DNA of 64,000 bases from CBDANW01 sp965197825 (GTDB taxonomy: Bacteria > Acidobacteriota > Vicinamibacteria > Marinacidobacterales > DATDRI01), in the NCBI GenBank assembly GCA_965197825.1, contig CBDANW010000003.1, positions 806,001 to 870,000 of the forward strand, in the 5' to 3' direction. Both the position numbers and the translations under genes were made by a program. Below, piece after piece: positions 1 through 11,003 of this stretch. The notes below the pieces were generated by a model that saw only the letters and a program-made list of their open reading frames with translations, was not told the origin of the DNA and did not search any database. Position 1 is the first letter of the stretch. The number at the start of each line of letters is the position of its first letter.

Positions 1-791
1 TCCGGACATCGCGTACTACCGAATGCTGCCGACGAAATCGACGGAAGATGGCCAAAAGGTGCTGGGGACCTACTCCGGCATCGCGGTTGTGGACGGCTAC
101 GCGGTGTACGAGGTGCTAGCTCGTGCCGGTCCAGACGGCTACGCGGCTCGTGCCGGTCCACAGTTTCGTCTCGCCCACTGCTGGGCGCACGTGAAAAGAA
201 AGTTCGACGAAGCCAGCGAGCACTACCCGCAAGCTTGCTCCGAAGTGCTTCGTTTGATCGGAGAGCTGTACGAAGTCGAACGCGAGGTCCCGGGTCCGTT
301 TCCCGGCGATGAAAAAGCTCAGAAACTGAGACTTCGTTTACGCAAGCAACGTTCGCAGCGGATCTTGAAAGCGATTCGGCAATGGGGCGAGAGCCAAAGA
401 GGATTGCCGCGAAGCGACTTCGGCAAGGCGGTCCGCTACATGCTGGAGAGATGGGAGACACTCACGCTGTTCGCCGAAAACCCTCTCGTCTGGCTTGACA
501 ACAATCACGCCGAGCGCGCCCTGAGGGAACCTGTCGTCGGTCGCAAAAATCACTACGGCAGTCGATCGAAACGCGGAACCGACGTCGCAGCGCTGTTCTA
601 CACCCTGTGCGAGACCGCGAAGCTTCAGAACGTCGACCCCAGGGCCTACATGCTCGAAGCGGCCTACGCCGCCATCAACCAGCCAGGAACCGTGTTACTC
701 CCCGACGCCCTACGCGACAACTCCGCTGCGTAGCTTCTCCTCCGAATCGCGACGTTCCAACCCGCTCCAGTAGGGCACGGCGAGGAGTTAC
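1..791 (+). mobile_element. IS66-family element, right-hand part (partial)
   Basis: This is the 3' part of an IS66 element cut by the window edge. It matches the complete element at 30003-32393 almost base for base over the transposase end and the terminal repeat. The element ends with GGCACGGCGAGGAGTTAC at 774-791, the same terminal repeat seen in the complete copy. Sequence after 791 belongs to the interrupted TPR-AIM24 gene. The target duplication cannot be checked because the other end lies outside the window. Confidence 0.9.
2..733 (+). CDS. tnpC: IS66 transposase TnpC, C-terminal part
   Basis: The open frame begins at base 2 and is truncated by the window edge. From its first codons (PDIAYYRMLPTKS) it equals the C-terminal half of the 505-residue transposase at 30061-31578, differing visibly at one residue (Ser instead of Thr in GSR-S/T-KRGTD). 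It carries part of the DDE catalytic domain and the C-terminal IS66 region (NNHAERALREPVVGRKN). It also contains the same internal near-duplication, ARAGPDGYA followed by ARAGP, as the complete copy. The stop is TAG at 731-733, 58 bases before the element end. Confidence 0.9.
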   Translation, partial: PDIAYYRMLPTKSTEDGQKVLGTYSGIAVVDGYAVYEVLARAGPDGYAARAGPQFRLAHCWAHVKRKFDEASEHYPQACSEVLRLIGELYEVEREVPGPFPGDEKAQKLRLRLRKQRSQRILKAIRQWGESQRGLPRSDFGKAVRYMLERWETLTLFAENPLVWLDNNHAERALREPVVGRKNHYGSRSKRGTDVAALFYTLCETAKLQNVDPRAYMLEAAYAAINQPGTVLLPDALRDNSAA

Positions 792-2017
792 ACTTGTTCG
801 CGTTGCGGTTTGACCCAGAAGGTGAGATTCCCGCTATAGCTGTAGATCGTTCCCTGCTTGATGAAAATCTTGCCGGAGAACGTAACCTCCATCAAGTTGT
901 TCTCGAGGTATCTGAAGCTGTCGTCACGGCGCCTCAGTTGGGAGTAGATCTGCGGCGCCCGCTCTTCGGCGTCATCGGTCAGCGCTGACGGATCGCGAAT
1001 TGTCTTCGGTGTCAGCGTTTTATCGCCTTCGGTGACGATGGGAGGTGCCTGGAGTCTCAGCGTCTGATCGTGTGCGCGCCGCGATCGACTTCTCCGCTCT
1101 TTTCGGGGCTCGGTGCGTTCCTCGTAAGGAGGTTCGGCCGGGGGCTCGGTGCGGTGCTCTCTTGTGCCTGGAGTGAAGAGATCGCCGCCTGCGCTAGACA
1201 TGGCCTTCGAACGCGCGATCTCGTTGAGGGGCTGATCGGGAATCGCCGGATCGGTTAGTCGCACGATGGTGCGGGCGACAGGCTGGTCGTTCACGTCAGG
1301 CACGTCGGGTGTTCCCGAGTCCTTCCCTCCCTGGTCGTCCTCCCTGGGCTCCACGGGCTCAGTGGCCTGAGGAGGTGGGGGAGGCGTCGCGGGCTCGATG
1401 GGCGCGGTTTTGGAGCCGGGGAGCGTAGGGTCGTCGTCGAAAGGAGGAGGCGTGTCGGTTTCGTTGACGTTCGCGGTCGAATCGTTGAGGGCGGTCAGAA
1501 TCTGCTCGGGGTCGATGTCGTCCAGCGTGAGCATAGGCGGCGCTCCGGCATCTTGCTCGTGCGAGCGTGCCCCGATGTCGTCCAAGGGCGCGGTTCCGTC
1601 TCCCTTTTCGGCCGAGATCTTGGCCTGCACCCGCTTGACCATGATGTGGGTGCCCGCCTTGCGGTACTGAAAGATGGCGTTGTAATGCTGTCCTTTCTTC
1701 ACGTAGATATTGCCGAGATAGAAATTGATCTTCTGATTGTCCGGTTTAAGGTCCAGCGCCTTCAAGAACGCCGCTTCGGCTTGATCGAGAGAGCCCAGCT
1801 TGAAAGAAATGAGGGCGTGGTTGAAGTGAAGGATGTAGGAGTCGGGATTGCCGTCGATGAGGGCGCGATAGATGCTCGCCGACTCGTTGTATTTCTCGCG
1901 CTTGAAATAGACGAGCCCCAGCAGGTTCAGGACGCGTTGATCGGCGGGTCGCATGCGGCGCGCGGCTTCGAGCTCGCGTTCGGCAACCGTAAAATTACGC
2001 CGCTCGAAATTCTCCAT
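788..2017 (-). pseudogene. TPR protein with C-terminal AIM24-like domain, truncated by IS66
   Basis: The frame encodes 409 residues. Residues 1 to about 125 are tetratricopeptide repeats (RVLNLLGLVYFKREKYNESA, then ALDLKPDNQKINFYLGNIYV). Residues 150-340 are a Pro/Asp/Glu-rich low-complexity linker. The last 40 residues begin an AIM24-type beta domain (MEVTFSGKIFIKQGTIYSYS). The domain stops abruptly where the IS66 element begins: the TAA at 788-790 lies inside the IS66 terminal repeat, so the native 3' end has been displaced. The first usable ATG is at 2017, with an in-frame TAG upstream and no clear ribosome binding site. A palindromic repeat sits just upstream and may have altered the original 5' region. 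The TPR part suggests a protein-interaction role; the exact function is unknown. Confidence 0.75.
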
Positions 2018-2095
2018 CCGCGGTTTAGATGGACCAGGAACAGGCCCTGGTCGAAAGGGGTGGGTGCGCTATTTGCCATCCGACTCGCTCGCAGT

Positions 2096-2315
2096 TAGTG
2101 CCCTGTATCAGTAATTCGTCACCTAATTCTCGGCCCCTTTTGCGCGCTGGCTTCGTTGCGCCATCGTTCCAGTTCGGTCTTCGGCCTAGCCCTCTGCTCG
2201 ACAGGCTCGCTGCGGAAGGCGGTCGAAATATCCAGATATGACTTCGTCGGCACGCCTCGCCAGCACACAAAATGGCCTCGAGCCTTAGGCCACGATCCAC
2301 TGATGCAGGGCACTA
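2096..2315. repeat. palindromic intergenic repeat, copy A
   Basis: A segment of about 220 bases bounded by long imperfect inverted repeats. The left end TAGTGCCCTGTATCAGT (2096-2112) matches the reverse complement of the right end ACTGATGCAGGGCACTA (2299-2315), and similarity continues inward for about 65 bases on each side. The centre holds the small palindrome ATATCCAGATAT near 2227. The right terminus supplies the TAG stop of the lytic transglycosylase gene (2313-2315). It is related to repeats near 13.1, 22.3 and 61.7 kb and to solo ends at 11.88 and 33.88 kb. No open frame is present, so it resembles a MITE. Confidence 0.8.
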
Positions 2316-3206
2316 GGGCTCCAGGACCTCGTATTCTACATCGGACGGTTTCTTTCTGGTGATATAGATGACGCCGAGCTCGTCTCGATAGCGATAATAG
2401 AGGGGGCCCGCAAGGGGAGGGACGGCAGCCCCCTCGACGGCGGCCAGGGCGACGTCCTCCGCGACAGTCGCCGGCCCGGCGGCGGAAGAGGCCCGGGCAG
2501 CAGGGACTGCAGCCTCGGGCTCGGTTGCAGTGGCAACGGTGGACGGTGGCGTGGTGCCGTGTCGCGTTATCTGGATTTTACCCCCCGTCGACCCGATGGA
2601 GTGCCTGCGGCCGGCCTTGGTGATGCTGATCCTCGAGCCCGCGCTATAGACGGCCAGGACCTTTTTCACGTAGTCCTCAGTTTCCCGGTAAGGTGGCACT
2701 TTCTTCAATCGGCGCACGGGAGTCGCCCCGGCATTGTAGGCGGCCAAGGAGAGGCGGACGTCGTTGAATTCGTCCATCAGATCGCGGAGGTGCCGCGTGC
2801 CGCCGGAGATGTTTTGCCACGGGTCATAGGGATTGACGACGCCATACCGGCGAGCGGTGGCCGGCATGAGCTGCATGAGACCCTGCGCGCCCTTGTGCGA
2901 GCGGGCGAATCGATTGAACGCGGACTCTACGGCGATCACCGCCTTCACCAAAGCATGATCGATTCCCGATTTTCGAGCGGCTCTCATGATCATGGCGTCG
3001 TACTGGCCGTTGTATCGCCAGACTCGGCCCGCCTGTTCGGGAGTCCCGTCGGCGATGAGGTTCATACGGTTGTCGGTGAGGATGTTGGAAAGGATCAACA
3101 CGCCTTTCTCGTTCGTATAGCCGTAGATCTGCGCGTCGGCCGACACCGCTCCACCGAGGAAGAGCGCCAAGCCAACCAACCATGCGATCTGCGTCCTTGA
3201 CTTCAT
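2313..3206 (-). CDS. lytic murein transglycosylase, SLT domain
   Basis: This 297-residue exported protein probably cleaves peptidoglycan glycan strands in the periplasm. It opens with a signal peptide (ALFLGGAVSADAQ, cleavage near residue 25). Next comes a DUF4124-like segment (IYGYTNEKGVLILSN). The SLT goslin-like catalytic domain at about residues 75-190 has the catalytic Glu in AVIAVESAFN, then GAQGLMQLMPATA and LSLAAYNAGATPV. A second DUF4124-like strand pair closes the protein (YYRYRDELGVIYITRKKP), after an Ala/Val-rich linker. Its start abuts the alaS stop, so the two are probably co-transcribed. The TAG stop comes from the terminus of palindromic repeat A, so the last few residues may have been changed by that insertion. 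Confidence 0.9.
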   Translation of the reverse strand: MKSRTQIAWLVGLALFLGGAVSADAQIYGYTNEKGVLILSNILTDNRMNLIADGTPEQAGRVWRYNGQYDAMIMRAARKSGIDHALVKAVIAVESAFNRFARSHKGAQGLMQLMPATARRYGVVNPYDPWQNISGGTRHLRDLMDEFNDVRLSLAAYNAGATPVRRLKKVPPYRETEDYVKKVLAVYSAGSRISITKAGRRHSIGSTGGKIQITRHGTTPPSTVATATEPEAAVPAARASSAAGPATVAEDVALAAVEGAAVPPLAGPLYYRYRDELGVIYITRKKPSDVEYEVLEP

Positions 3207-5885
<2,679 letters not shown>

Positions 5886-5928
5886 ACGGTACCTATTGTC
5901 CTCGACTCCGTGGCTCTGGTCATGTCAT

Positions 5929-6441
5929 TCAGGCCCGTCCGTGACCGTTATTTTCGCTCAGGACCCGCCGGATGGTCTCCGGGCTGAACCCCCGAGCATA
6001 GAGATGGCGATAGGCCCGGGCCTTCCTCTGGAGCGGCGTGCCCCTTCCGCGTTCGGTTCGGCGAAAACGAGCCAGAACCGCAGCGGCCGGCTCGGCCTCT
6101 CCCTCCGGAAACGCCTCGTCGACCGCCTGTTCGATGTGGGGCTCCGAGAGTCCTCTCCGGCGAAGGCCATGGGCGATGCGGATCGGGCCCCAATGCTTGT
6201 GGCTGCGCGCCCCTTGTGCGAAAGCTAGTGCGAAGGAGAGGTCGTCGACATAACGCCGGCGCCTGAGCTCGGCCATGGTGTCGGTGACTTCGGAGGTTGT
6301 ATAGCCGGCGCGTTCCATCTTGGAGATGAGCTCCCCTTCGCTATGTGCGCGACGCGCCAGCCGGATCAGGGCAAATTCCAGGGCCGGCCGGTTAGAACGT
6401 GAAGACTCGCCCTTTCTAGCCGACTTCGAACGGTGAGTCAC
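5929..6441 (-). CDS. recX: regulatory protein RecX
   Basis: RecX binds RecA filaments and limits recombinase activity. The three-helix repeats are visible: LIRLARRAHSEGELISKMERAGY, LRRRRYVDDLSFALAFAQGA, then GLSEPHIEQAVDEAF and a C-terminal repeat with KARAYRHLYARGFSPETIRRVL. I place the start at GTG 6441, giving about 170 residues, which fits the family. A longer open frame continues upstream but only as a shadow of pilT. The gene therefore overlaps the pilT 3' end by about 26 bases. The start choice is the weakest part of this call. Confidence 0.85.
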   Translation of the reverse strand: MTHRSKSARKGESSRSNRPALEFALIRLARRAHSEGELISKMERAGYTTSEVTDTMAELRRRRYVDDLSFALAFAQGARSHKHWGPIRIAHGLRRRGLSEPHIEQAVDEAFPEGEAEPAAAVLARFRRTERGRGTPLQRKARAYRHLYARGFSPETIRRVLSENNGHGRA

Positions 6442-7573
6442 CCGGGCTATCCATGAAGTCGGACATGCTCTTCTCCATCTCCTCCTGCGCCAGGTCGCTC
6501 GTGGACTGGATACCCTGAATCTTGAGCTTGAACTCGCCTGGGTTGCTGGCTCGGCGAAGAGCTTCGTCATAGGTGATGAGATCTTTCTTGTAGAGATTGA
6601 AGATGGACTGGTCGAAGGTCTGCATTCCGTACTGCGAGACACCGGCGGCAATCGCCTCGTGGATCAGCTTGGTCTTGTCCTTGTTGATGATGCAGTCGCG
6701 GATGAACGGCGTGGCGATCATCACCTCTACTGCCGGGACTCGGCCGTTGCCGTCGACGCGAGGGATCAGGCGCATGGAGATGACGGCCTTCAACACACCA
6801 GCCAATTGGAGCCGGATCTGCTTCTGCTGGTGGGGAGGGAAGACCGAAATGATTCGGTTGATGGTTTCCGTTGCGTCCAAGGTGTGTAAGGTCGAGAGCA
6901 CGAGGTGCCCGGTCTCGGCGGCGGTGATGGCGGTCTCGATCGTCTCGTAGTCACGCATTTCACCGACCAGGATGACGTCGGGGTCCTGACGCAGAGCGCT
7001 TCGTAGTGCACCTGCGAAGCTCTTGGTGTCGACCTCGACCTCGCGCTGATTCACGATGGATTTCTTGTCCCGATGCAAGAACTCGATGGGATCCTCGATG
7101 GTCATGATGTGCTCGCAGCGGTGCGCGTTGATGTAGTCGATGGTGGCGGCGAGAGTGGTGGACTTGCCGGAACCGGTCGTTCCCGTGCACAGAATGAGCC
7201 CGCGGGTTTCCTGGGCTATCTTCTCGATCACCAGCGGCAGCCCAAGCTCACGGATCGTGAGAATCTTGACGGGAATGACACGTAGGACGAGACCGACCGT
7301 TCCGCGTTGCTGGAACACGTTGCAACGAAAACGTCCCAGGCCCGGGACGCTGTATGCGATGTCGATCTCGAGATTGTCCTTGAACTTCTGCTTTTGGCGG
7401 TTGCTCATGATGGAGAACGCCATGGCGATGGTGTCCTCCTGCATGAGCCTCTTCATCTCGACCAAAGGCACGAGCTCTCCGTTGATCCGGAGCACGGGGT
7501 GGCTGCCCACCTTGAGGTGCAAGTCGGAGGCCTTCCGTTCCGATGCGATCTTCAAGAGATCGTTGATATGCAT
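6416..7573 (-). CDS. pilT: twitching motility ATPase PilT
   Basis: This 385-residue retraction ATPase of type IV pili is a hexameric secretion-type ATPase at the inner membrane. The N-terminal domain (MHINDLLKIASERKASDLHL) is followed by the Walker A motif GTTGSGKSTT, the Asp box (TIEDPIEF), Walker B (DPDVILVGEMRD) and the His box (GHLVLSTLHT). The C-terminal AIRNLIRE-type region is not exact but the length matches PilT rather than PilB. No other pilus gene is present in the window. It ends with TAG and overlaps recX. Confidence 0.95.
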   Translation of the reverse strand: MHINDLLKIASERKASDLHLKVGSHPVLRINGELVPLVEMKRLMQEDTIAMAFSIMSNRQKQKFKDNLEIDIAYSVPGLGRFRCNVFQQRGTVGLVLRVIPVKILTIRELGLPLVIEKIAQETRGLILCTGTTGSGKSTTLAATIDYINAHRCEHIMTIEDPIEFLHRDKKSIVNQREVEVDTKSFAGALRSALRQDPDVILVGEMRDYETIETAITAAETGHLVLSTLHTLDATETINRIISVFPPHQQKQIRLQLAGVLKAVISMRLIPRVDGNGRVPAVEVMIATPFIRDCIINKDKTKLIHEAIAAGVSQYGMQTFDQSIFNLYKKDLITYDEALRRASNPGEFKLKIQGIQSTSDLAQEEMEKSMSDFMDSPGDSPFEVG

Positions 7574-7594
7574 TCTGTCGCCCCTTTCAAGCCC

Positions 7595-8572
7595 TCACTG
7601 GGCCTGACGTGCTTCCGCTTTAGCTTTCGACGTGGAGAGTTCCTGGGTAGAACCCTGATTGACGTAGGTGAACCACCCGTGGTCCTCTCGGTCGCCCTTC
7701 AAAACTCCGAAGAACATGTCTTGAAGACGCTTGGTTATCGGGCCGCGCGTGCCGGAGCCGACGGGGATCTTGTCTATTGAGCGCACCGGCGTGATCTCGG
7801 CCGCCGTCCCTACCATGAATACCTCGTCTGCCGTATAAAGAGCTTCTCGTGGAATCTTCTGTTCTTTCGTCGGAATGTTGGCTTCTTTGGCGAGGGTCAG
7901 CACAGAATCTCGAGTAATACCGGGTAGAATCATCGAATCCTGGGACGGAGTCAGCAGCGTTCCGTCTGCAACCAGGAACAAGTTCTCACCGCTTCCTTCG
8001 CTCACGTATCCGTAAGAATCGAGCGCGATGCCCTCGGCGTAACCCAGCTGGATGGCTTCCATCTTGATGAGCTGGGAGTTCATGTAGTTGGCCCCCGCCT
8101 TGGCCATTGCGGGAAGCGTGTTGGGGGCCATCCGGTTCCACGACGATACGCCGACGTCAACCCCCTCGGCAACTGCCTCCTCACCGAGATAGCGGCCCCA
8201 CTTCCAAACCATGATGGCGCACTCTACCGGACATGGGAGCGGGTTGACGCCGAGGGAATGGTAGCCTCGGAAGACGATGGGCCGTATGTAGCACTCGTCC
8301 ATGGAGTTCGCGCGGATGGTCTCCAGAATAGCTTCCATCAGCGTGTCGTAGCTCCAGGGAATCTCCACCCTATAGATCTTGCAGGAGTTGTAGAGTCGCT
8401 TCAGATGGGCGTCCAGTCGGAAGACGCCCGGTCCTTCATGAGTGTTGTAGCAGCGAATTCCCTCGAAGAGGGATGAGCCATAATGAATGACATGGGAGCC
8501 CACATGGATAGTGGCCTCGTCCCAGGGGACAAACTTACCACTGAGCCAGATTTTTTCAGATTTTGGCAGCAC
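7595..8572 (-). CDS. ilvE: branched-chain amino acid aminotransferase
   Basis: This 325-residue fold-type IV PLP enzyme transfers amino groups in Leu/Ile/Val synthesis and breakdown. It has the N-terminal family block (WDEATIHVGSHVIHYGSSLFEGIR) and the region around the PLP lysine (MAKAGANYMNSQLIK). The class-IV signature runs from EGIALDSYGYVSEGSGENLF, and the phosphate-binding ILPGITRDSVL follows. The C-terminal tail is Ala/Lys-rich and slightly longer than usual. It sits 21 bases upstream of pilT on the same strand. The upstream region 8573-9480 separates it from the plus-strand kinase. Confidence 0.95.
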   Translation of the reverse strand: MLPKSEKIWLSGKFVPWDEATIHVGSHVIHYGSSLFEGIRCYNTHEGPGVFRLDAHLKRLYNSCKIYRVEIPWSYDTLMEAILETIRANSMDECYIRPIVFRGYHSLGVNPLPCPVECAIMVWKWGRYLGEEAVAEGVDVGVSSWNRMAPNTLPAMAKAGANYMNSQLIKMEAIQLGYAEGIALDSYGYVSEGSGENLFLVADGTLLTPSQDSMILPGITRDSVLTLAKEANIPTKEQKIPREALYTADEVFMVGTAAEITPVRSIDKIPVGSGTRGPITKRLQDMFFGVLKGDREDHGWFTYVNQGSTQELSTSKAKAEARQAQ

Positions 8573-9255
8573 GGTGGCCGATCCTTTATCCCGGAATAAC
8601 CCGTTGTTGCTTTCCTAGTGGAGTTCTTTCAGAATTATCGTAATTATACCATCCTAGGGCAAAAACCCCAATTCTGTCAACATCTTCGGCCAGGAATCTA
8701 GACATGGGGGGGGGGGAAAACGGTTGTGGAAGGGGTCCTTTCGGCGCAGGCGCTCGCCCAGACGGGGGCTCGTAGCAGTAAGCAGAGATCTATTCAAATC
8801 TGTTCAAAAGGGCAACTTAGCAGGTTCACTGGGGGGGTAGGTGAAAAGAAAAAACCCCAAATGGAGGGAGGGACCGGCCGGAAAAATCGTCTTACATGAG
8901 CAGGAACTTCAGAGCCAATCCCGTTCGCATGAGCGGCTGGCGGATGGTCTTCGCGTCTCGGGCAACCAAGCCTTGCGAGAGCCAAGCAAGCTAGACGGTT
9001 TCGCGGTTGCGGAGAGTCGTCGAGTTGGAGAAGGAGGTGATGCCGTAAGTTGAGTTTTTAGAAAGGAGTACACGCTCAAGACCAAAGGAGCAGGGATGGT
9101 GTCGTGAGGGTTCGTCATCGAGGACCAAACTGGAACCTAGTTGAAGGTACGTTTTTTGTACGGTGAGCTCCATCGGAACTGACGCCTGCGGAGAGGAAGG
9201 CTCTGGCTCCAGCACACGCTGGAGTGAAACCGGCCTTTGTGAAGCAGGAACTGGG

Positions 9256-9275
9256 CGTGATCAGATTTGATCACG
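9256..9275. promoter_or_regulatory. perfect inverted repeat, possible operator
   Basis: CGTGATCA, GATT, TGATCACG forms a perfect dyad about 205 bases upstream of the kinase start. This is the size expected for a dimeric regulator site. No regulator gene adjoins it, so its function is open. Confidence 0.3.
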
Positions 9276-9439
9276 TTCTGGAGAGCGGCAAGACTGCCAA
9301 CAGAGCGGTGCAACACAGCTGTTGGGCCCGAAGGGCCCCGGCCGGAGAGCCTTCAGCGGCCGCGAAGCCGCCCCGCTGGCCGCAGCGACGCTTGTCGAGC
9401 GGGGACCTGGGGCCGAACGAGGAGTGAGGGCGCCCTGAG

Positions 9440-9466
9440 TTGATGACTACCCCGCCGTGCTATACT
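9440..9466 (+). promoter_or_regulatory. probable promoter of the Ser/Thr kinase gene
   Basis: TTGATG (9440-9445) is followed after 15 bases by TATACT (9461-9466), with an extended -10 TG dinucleotide one base before it (TGCTATACT). Transcription would start near 9473, giving a very short leader before ATG 9481. Confidence 0.45.
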
Positions 9467-9480
9467 GCCGGCCCGGCAGG

Positions 9481-10419
9481 ATGTTTCTTCTCGGACAAGA
9501 AATCGGCAAATACCAGATCCTTCAGACCCTCGGTAGCGGTGGGTTCGGCACCGTTTACCTCGTCAAGGACACCTGGATCGACAAGAAATTCGCGATCAAG
9601 GTGCCCCACCGCCAGGGCGTCGACTTCAGCGAGCTTCTCCGCGAGCCGAGACTACTTGCTGCCCTCGATCACAAGAACATCGTGCGGATCGTGACCGCCG
9701 AGAAGGCGGACGACTATTTCTTCATCGTCATGGAGTTCGTCGAAGGCGAGACCTTGGAAGCGCTCCTAACTCGCGACAAGGTCATCGATCTGCCCCGAGC
9801 CTTGGAGTTCTCGAGACAGATCTGCGAAGGAGTCGAACACGCACACCGCCAGGGCGTGCTGCATCGCGATCTTCGTCCGGGCAACGTCCTCGTCACCGAG
9901 TCGGGTGAAGTCAAGATCGCCGATTTCGGCACGTCTCGCTTTCTCGAGATAGCCGATCATGCCTCCACCATCATCGGAAGCCCCCCCTACATGTCGCCCG
10001 AGCAGTTTCAGGGGCGCGCGGTCTTCGCCTCCGACGTCTACTCCATCGGCGTCATCATGTACGAGATGATGACCGGCTCGCTTCCCTACTTCAGCACTAA
10101 CCCTCGCCAGCTGGAGAAGATGGCGGCCTCGGGGCGTCTGGTACCCCCGCGGGAGCGTAACCGGGCCATCTCCCGGGAAACCAGCGAAATTGTCGAAAAA
10201 TGCCTCGCTCCGGAAGTGGCAGACCGCTACCAGAGCGCTGGCGGGCTACTCGACGATCTGGGCACCGTTTCCGAGATCGACTATCGCGGCTCTCGCCTGA
10301 GTGATATTCGGAAAAGGCTCAAGGCACGCGAGAAAACCAACGGCAGGTTCTGCTGGCACTGCCGCAAACCCGTCCATCACCGAGCCGAAATCTGCCCTTT
10401 CTGCAGCGAGCGGCAGTAA
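9481..10419 (+). CDS. serine/threonine protein kinase with C-terminal zinc ribbon
   Basis: This 312-residue PknB-type (Hanks) kinase starts at ATG 9481; an upstream in-frame ATG at 9457 would overlap the predicted promoter. The glycine loop is LGSGGFGTVYLVKD, the ATP lysine is in KFAIKVPH, the catalytic loop is HRDLRPGNVL (Arg replaces the usual Lys of HRDLKPxN) and the metal site is ADFGTS. The activation segment ends with GSPPYMSPEQF. The kinase domain ends near residue 260. Two CxxC pairs (FCWHCRK and CPFCSER) then form a short zinc ribbon instead of the usual transmembrane and sensor region. No membrane segment is visible, so it should be cytosolic. The target is unknown. Confidence 0.9.
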   Translation: MFLLGQEIGKYQILQTLGSGGFGTVYLVKDTWIDKKFAIKVPHRQGVDFSELLREPRLLAALDHKNIVRIVTAEKADDYFFIVMEFVEGETLEALLTRDKVIDLPRALEFSRQICEGVEHAHRQGVLHRDLRPGNVLVTESGEVKIADFGTSRFLEIADHASTIIGSPPYMSPEQFQGRAVFASDVYSIGVIMYEMMTGSLPYFSTNPRQLEKMAASGRLVPPRERNRAISRETSEIVEKCLAPEVADRYQSAGGLLDDLGTVSEIDYRGSRLSDIRKRLKAREKTNGRFCWHCRKPVHHRAEICPFCSERQ

Positions 10420-10427
10420 CCGCAGCC

Positions 10428-11003
10428 CTAGGGCGGGGAATCACCCCATAGCCATTGCAAAACGCTGGCGGCGGCTAGCGCTGCGGTCTCCGTCCGCAGC
10501 GTGCGCGGACCGAGCCCGACGGGCGCAAAACCTTTGGCGACGGCGGCGGCAATCTCCTCGGCGGTCCAACCGCCTTCCGGGCCCACTGCCGCGACCAAGG
10601 ACGTGTGTTGCTCTTGCTCACGAAAGGAAGGGCCGCCAACCGTCAACAGGAACCGGGCGGCCGGAAGATCGGTTTCCAGGAGCTCGTCGAACGATATCGG
10701 GTCTTCGATCATGGGCACCATGGAACGTCCGGATTGCTTGCAGGCCTCCGCTGCGATGCGCCGCCAGCGGGGGAGTTGACGTGCCGCGCCGGATGCGGTG
10801 GCGGTCGTTCGTGCCGTTACGATGGGAATGATCCGACGAGCGCCCAGCTCGGTAAGTTTCTGCACCATGCGGGACATGCTGGCCATCTCGTCACCGAGCT
10901 TCAAGCGCAATACGTGGAGCAGATGGTGCGCTTCGTTTCCAGCGATCTCGACTTCGCCTTCGGATGGGATGCCAGGGACCATGAAGCGTCGCTCTCGCGT
11001 CAA
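10428..11003 (-). CDS. rsmE: 16S rRNA m3U1498 methyltransferase RsmE, internally shortened
   Basis: RsmE is a SPOUT methyltransferase acting on 16S rRNA. The SAM-binding knot is intact (LVAAVGPEGGW and LGPRTLRTETAAL). The protein is about 191 residues against about 240 normally. The N-terminal PUA-like part (NEAHHLLHVLRLKLGDE) runs straight into MASMSRMVQKLTELGARRI, so roughly 45-50 residues between the two domains are missing without loss of frame. The start is probably TTG 11003, overlapping the prmA stop as TTGA, which suggests translational coupling. The deletion may make the protein inactive. Confidence 0.8.
   Translation of the reverse strand: MTRERRFMVPGIPSEGEVEIAGNEAHHLLHVLRLKLGDEMASMSRMVQKLTELGARRIIPIVTARTTATASGAARQLPRWRRIAAEACKQSGRSMVPMIEDPISFDELLETDLPAARFLLTVGGPSFREQEQHTSLVAAVGPEGGWTAEEIAAAVAKGFAPVGLGPRTLRTETAALAAASVLQWLWGDSPP

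Larger units (their letters stand above)
8573..9480. other. long intergenic region without a recognised gene
   Basis: About 900 bases between the divergent ilvE and kinase genes hold no convincing coding frame. Visible landmarks are an AT-rich stretch with TATAAT on the minus strand at 8643-8648 (possible ilvE promoter element), a run of 11 G at 8706-8716, a G-rich patch near 8830-8836, and a perfect 8-bp inverted repeat with a 4-base spacer at 9256-9275 (CGTGATCA / TGATCACG). GC-rich hairpin-forming sequence precedes the kinase (9325-9415). I could not match it to RNase P, tmRNA, 6S RNA or a known riboswitch by eye. Confidence 0.5.

Noticed and set aside
338..553. Antisense open frames inside the IS66 transposase and similar long antisense frames over alaS, dnaK, groEL and others
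   Set aside because: They are shadows of high-GC coding sequence, with no family motifs.
8706..8716. Phase-variable poly-G tract
   Set aside because: The tract lies outside any coding frame and more than 100 bases upstream of the ilvE start, so a switching role cannot be supported.
8573..9480. Group II intron or known housekeeping RNA in the long intergenic region
   Set aside because: I saw no domain V-like hairpin, no reverse transcriptase, and none of the conserved RNase P, tmRNA or SRP motifs.
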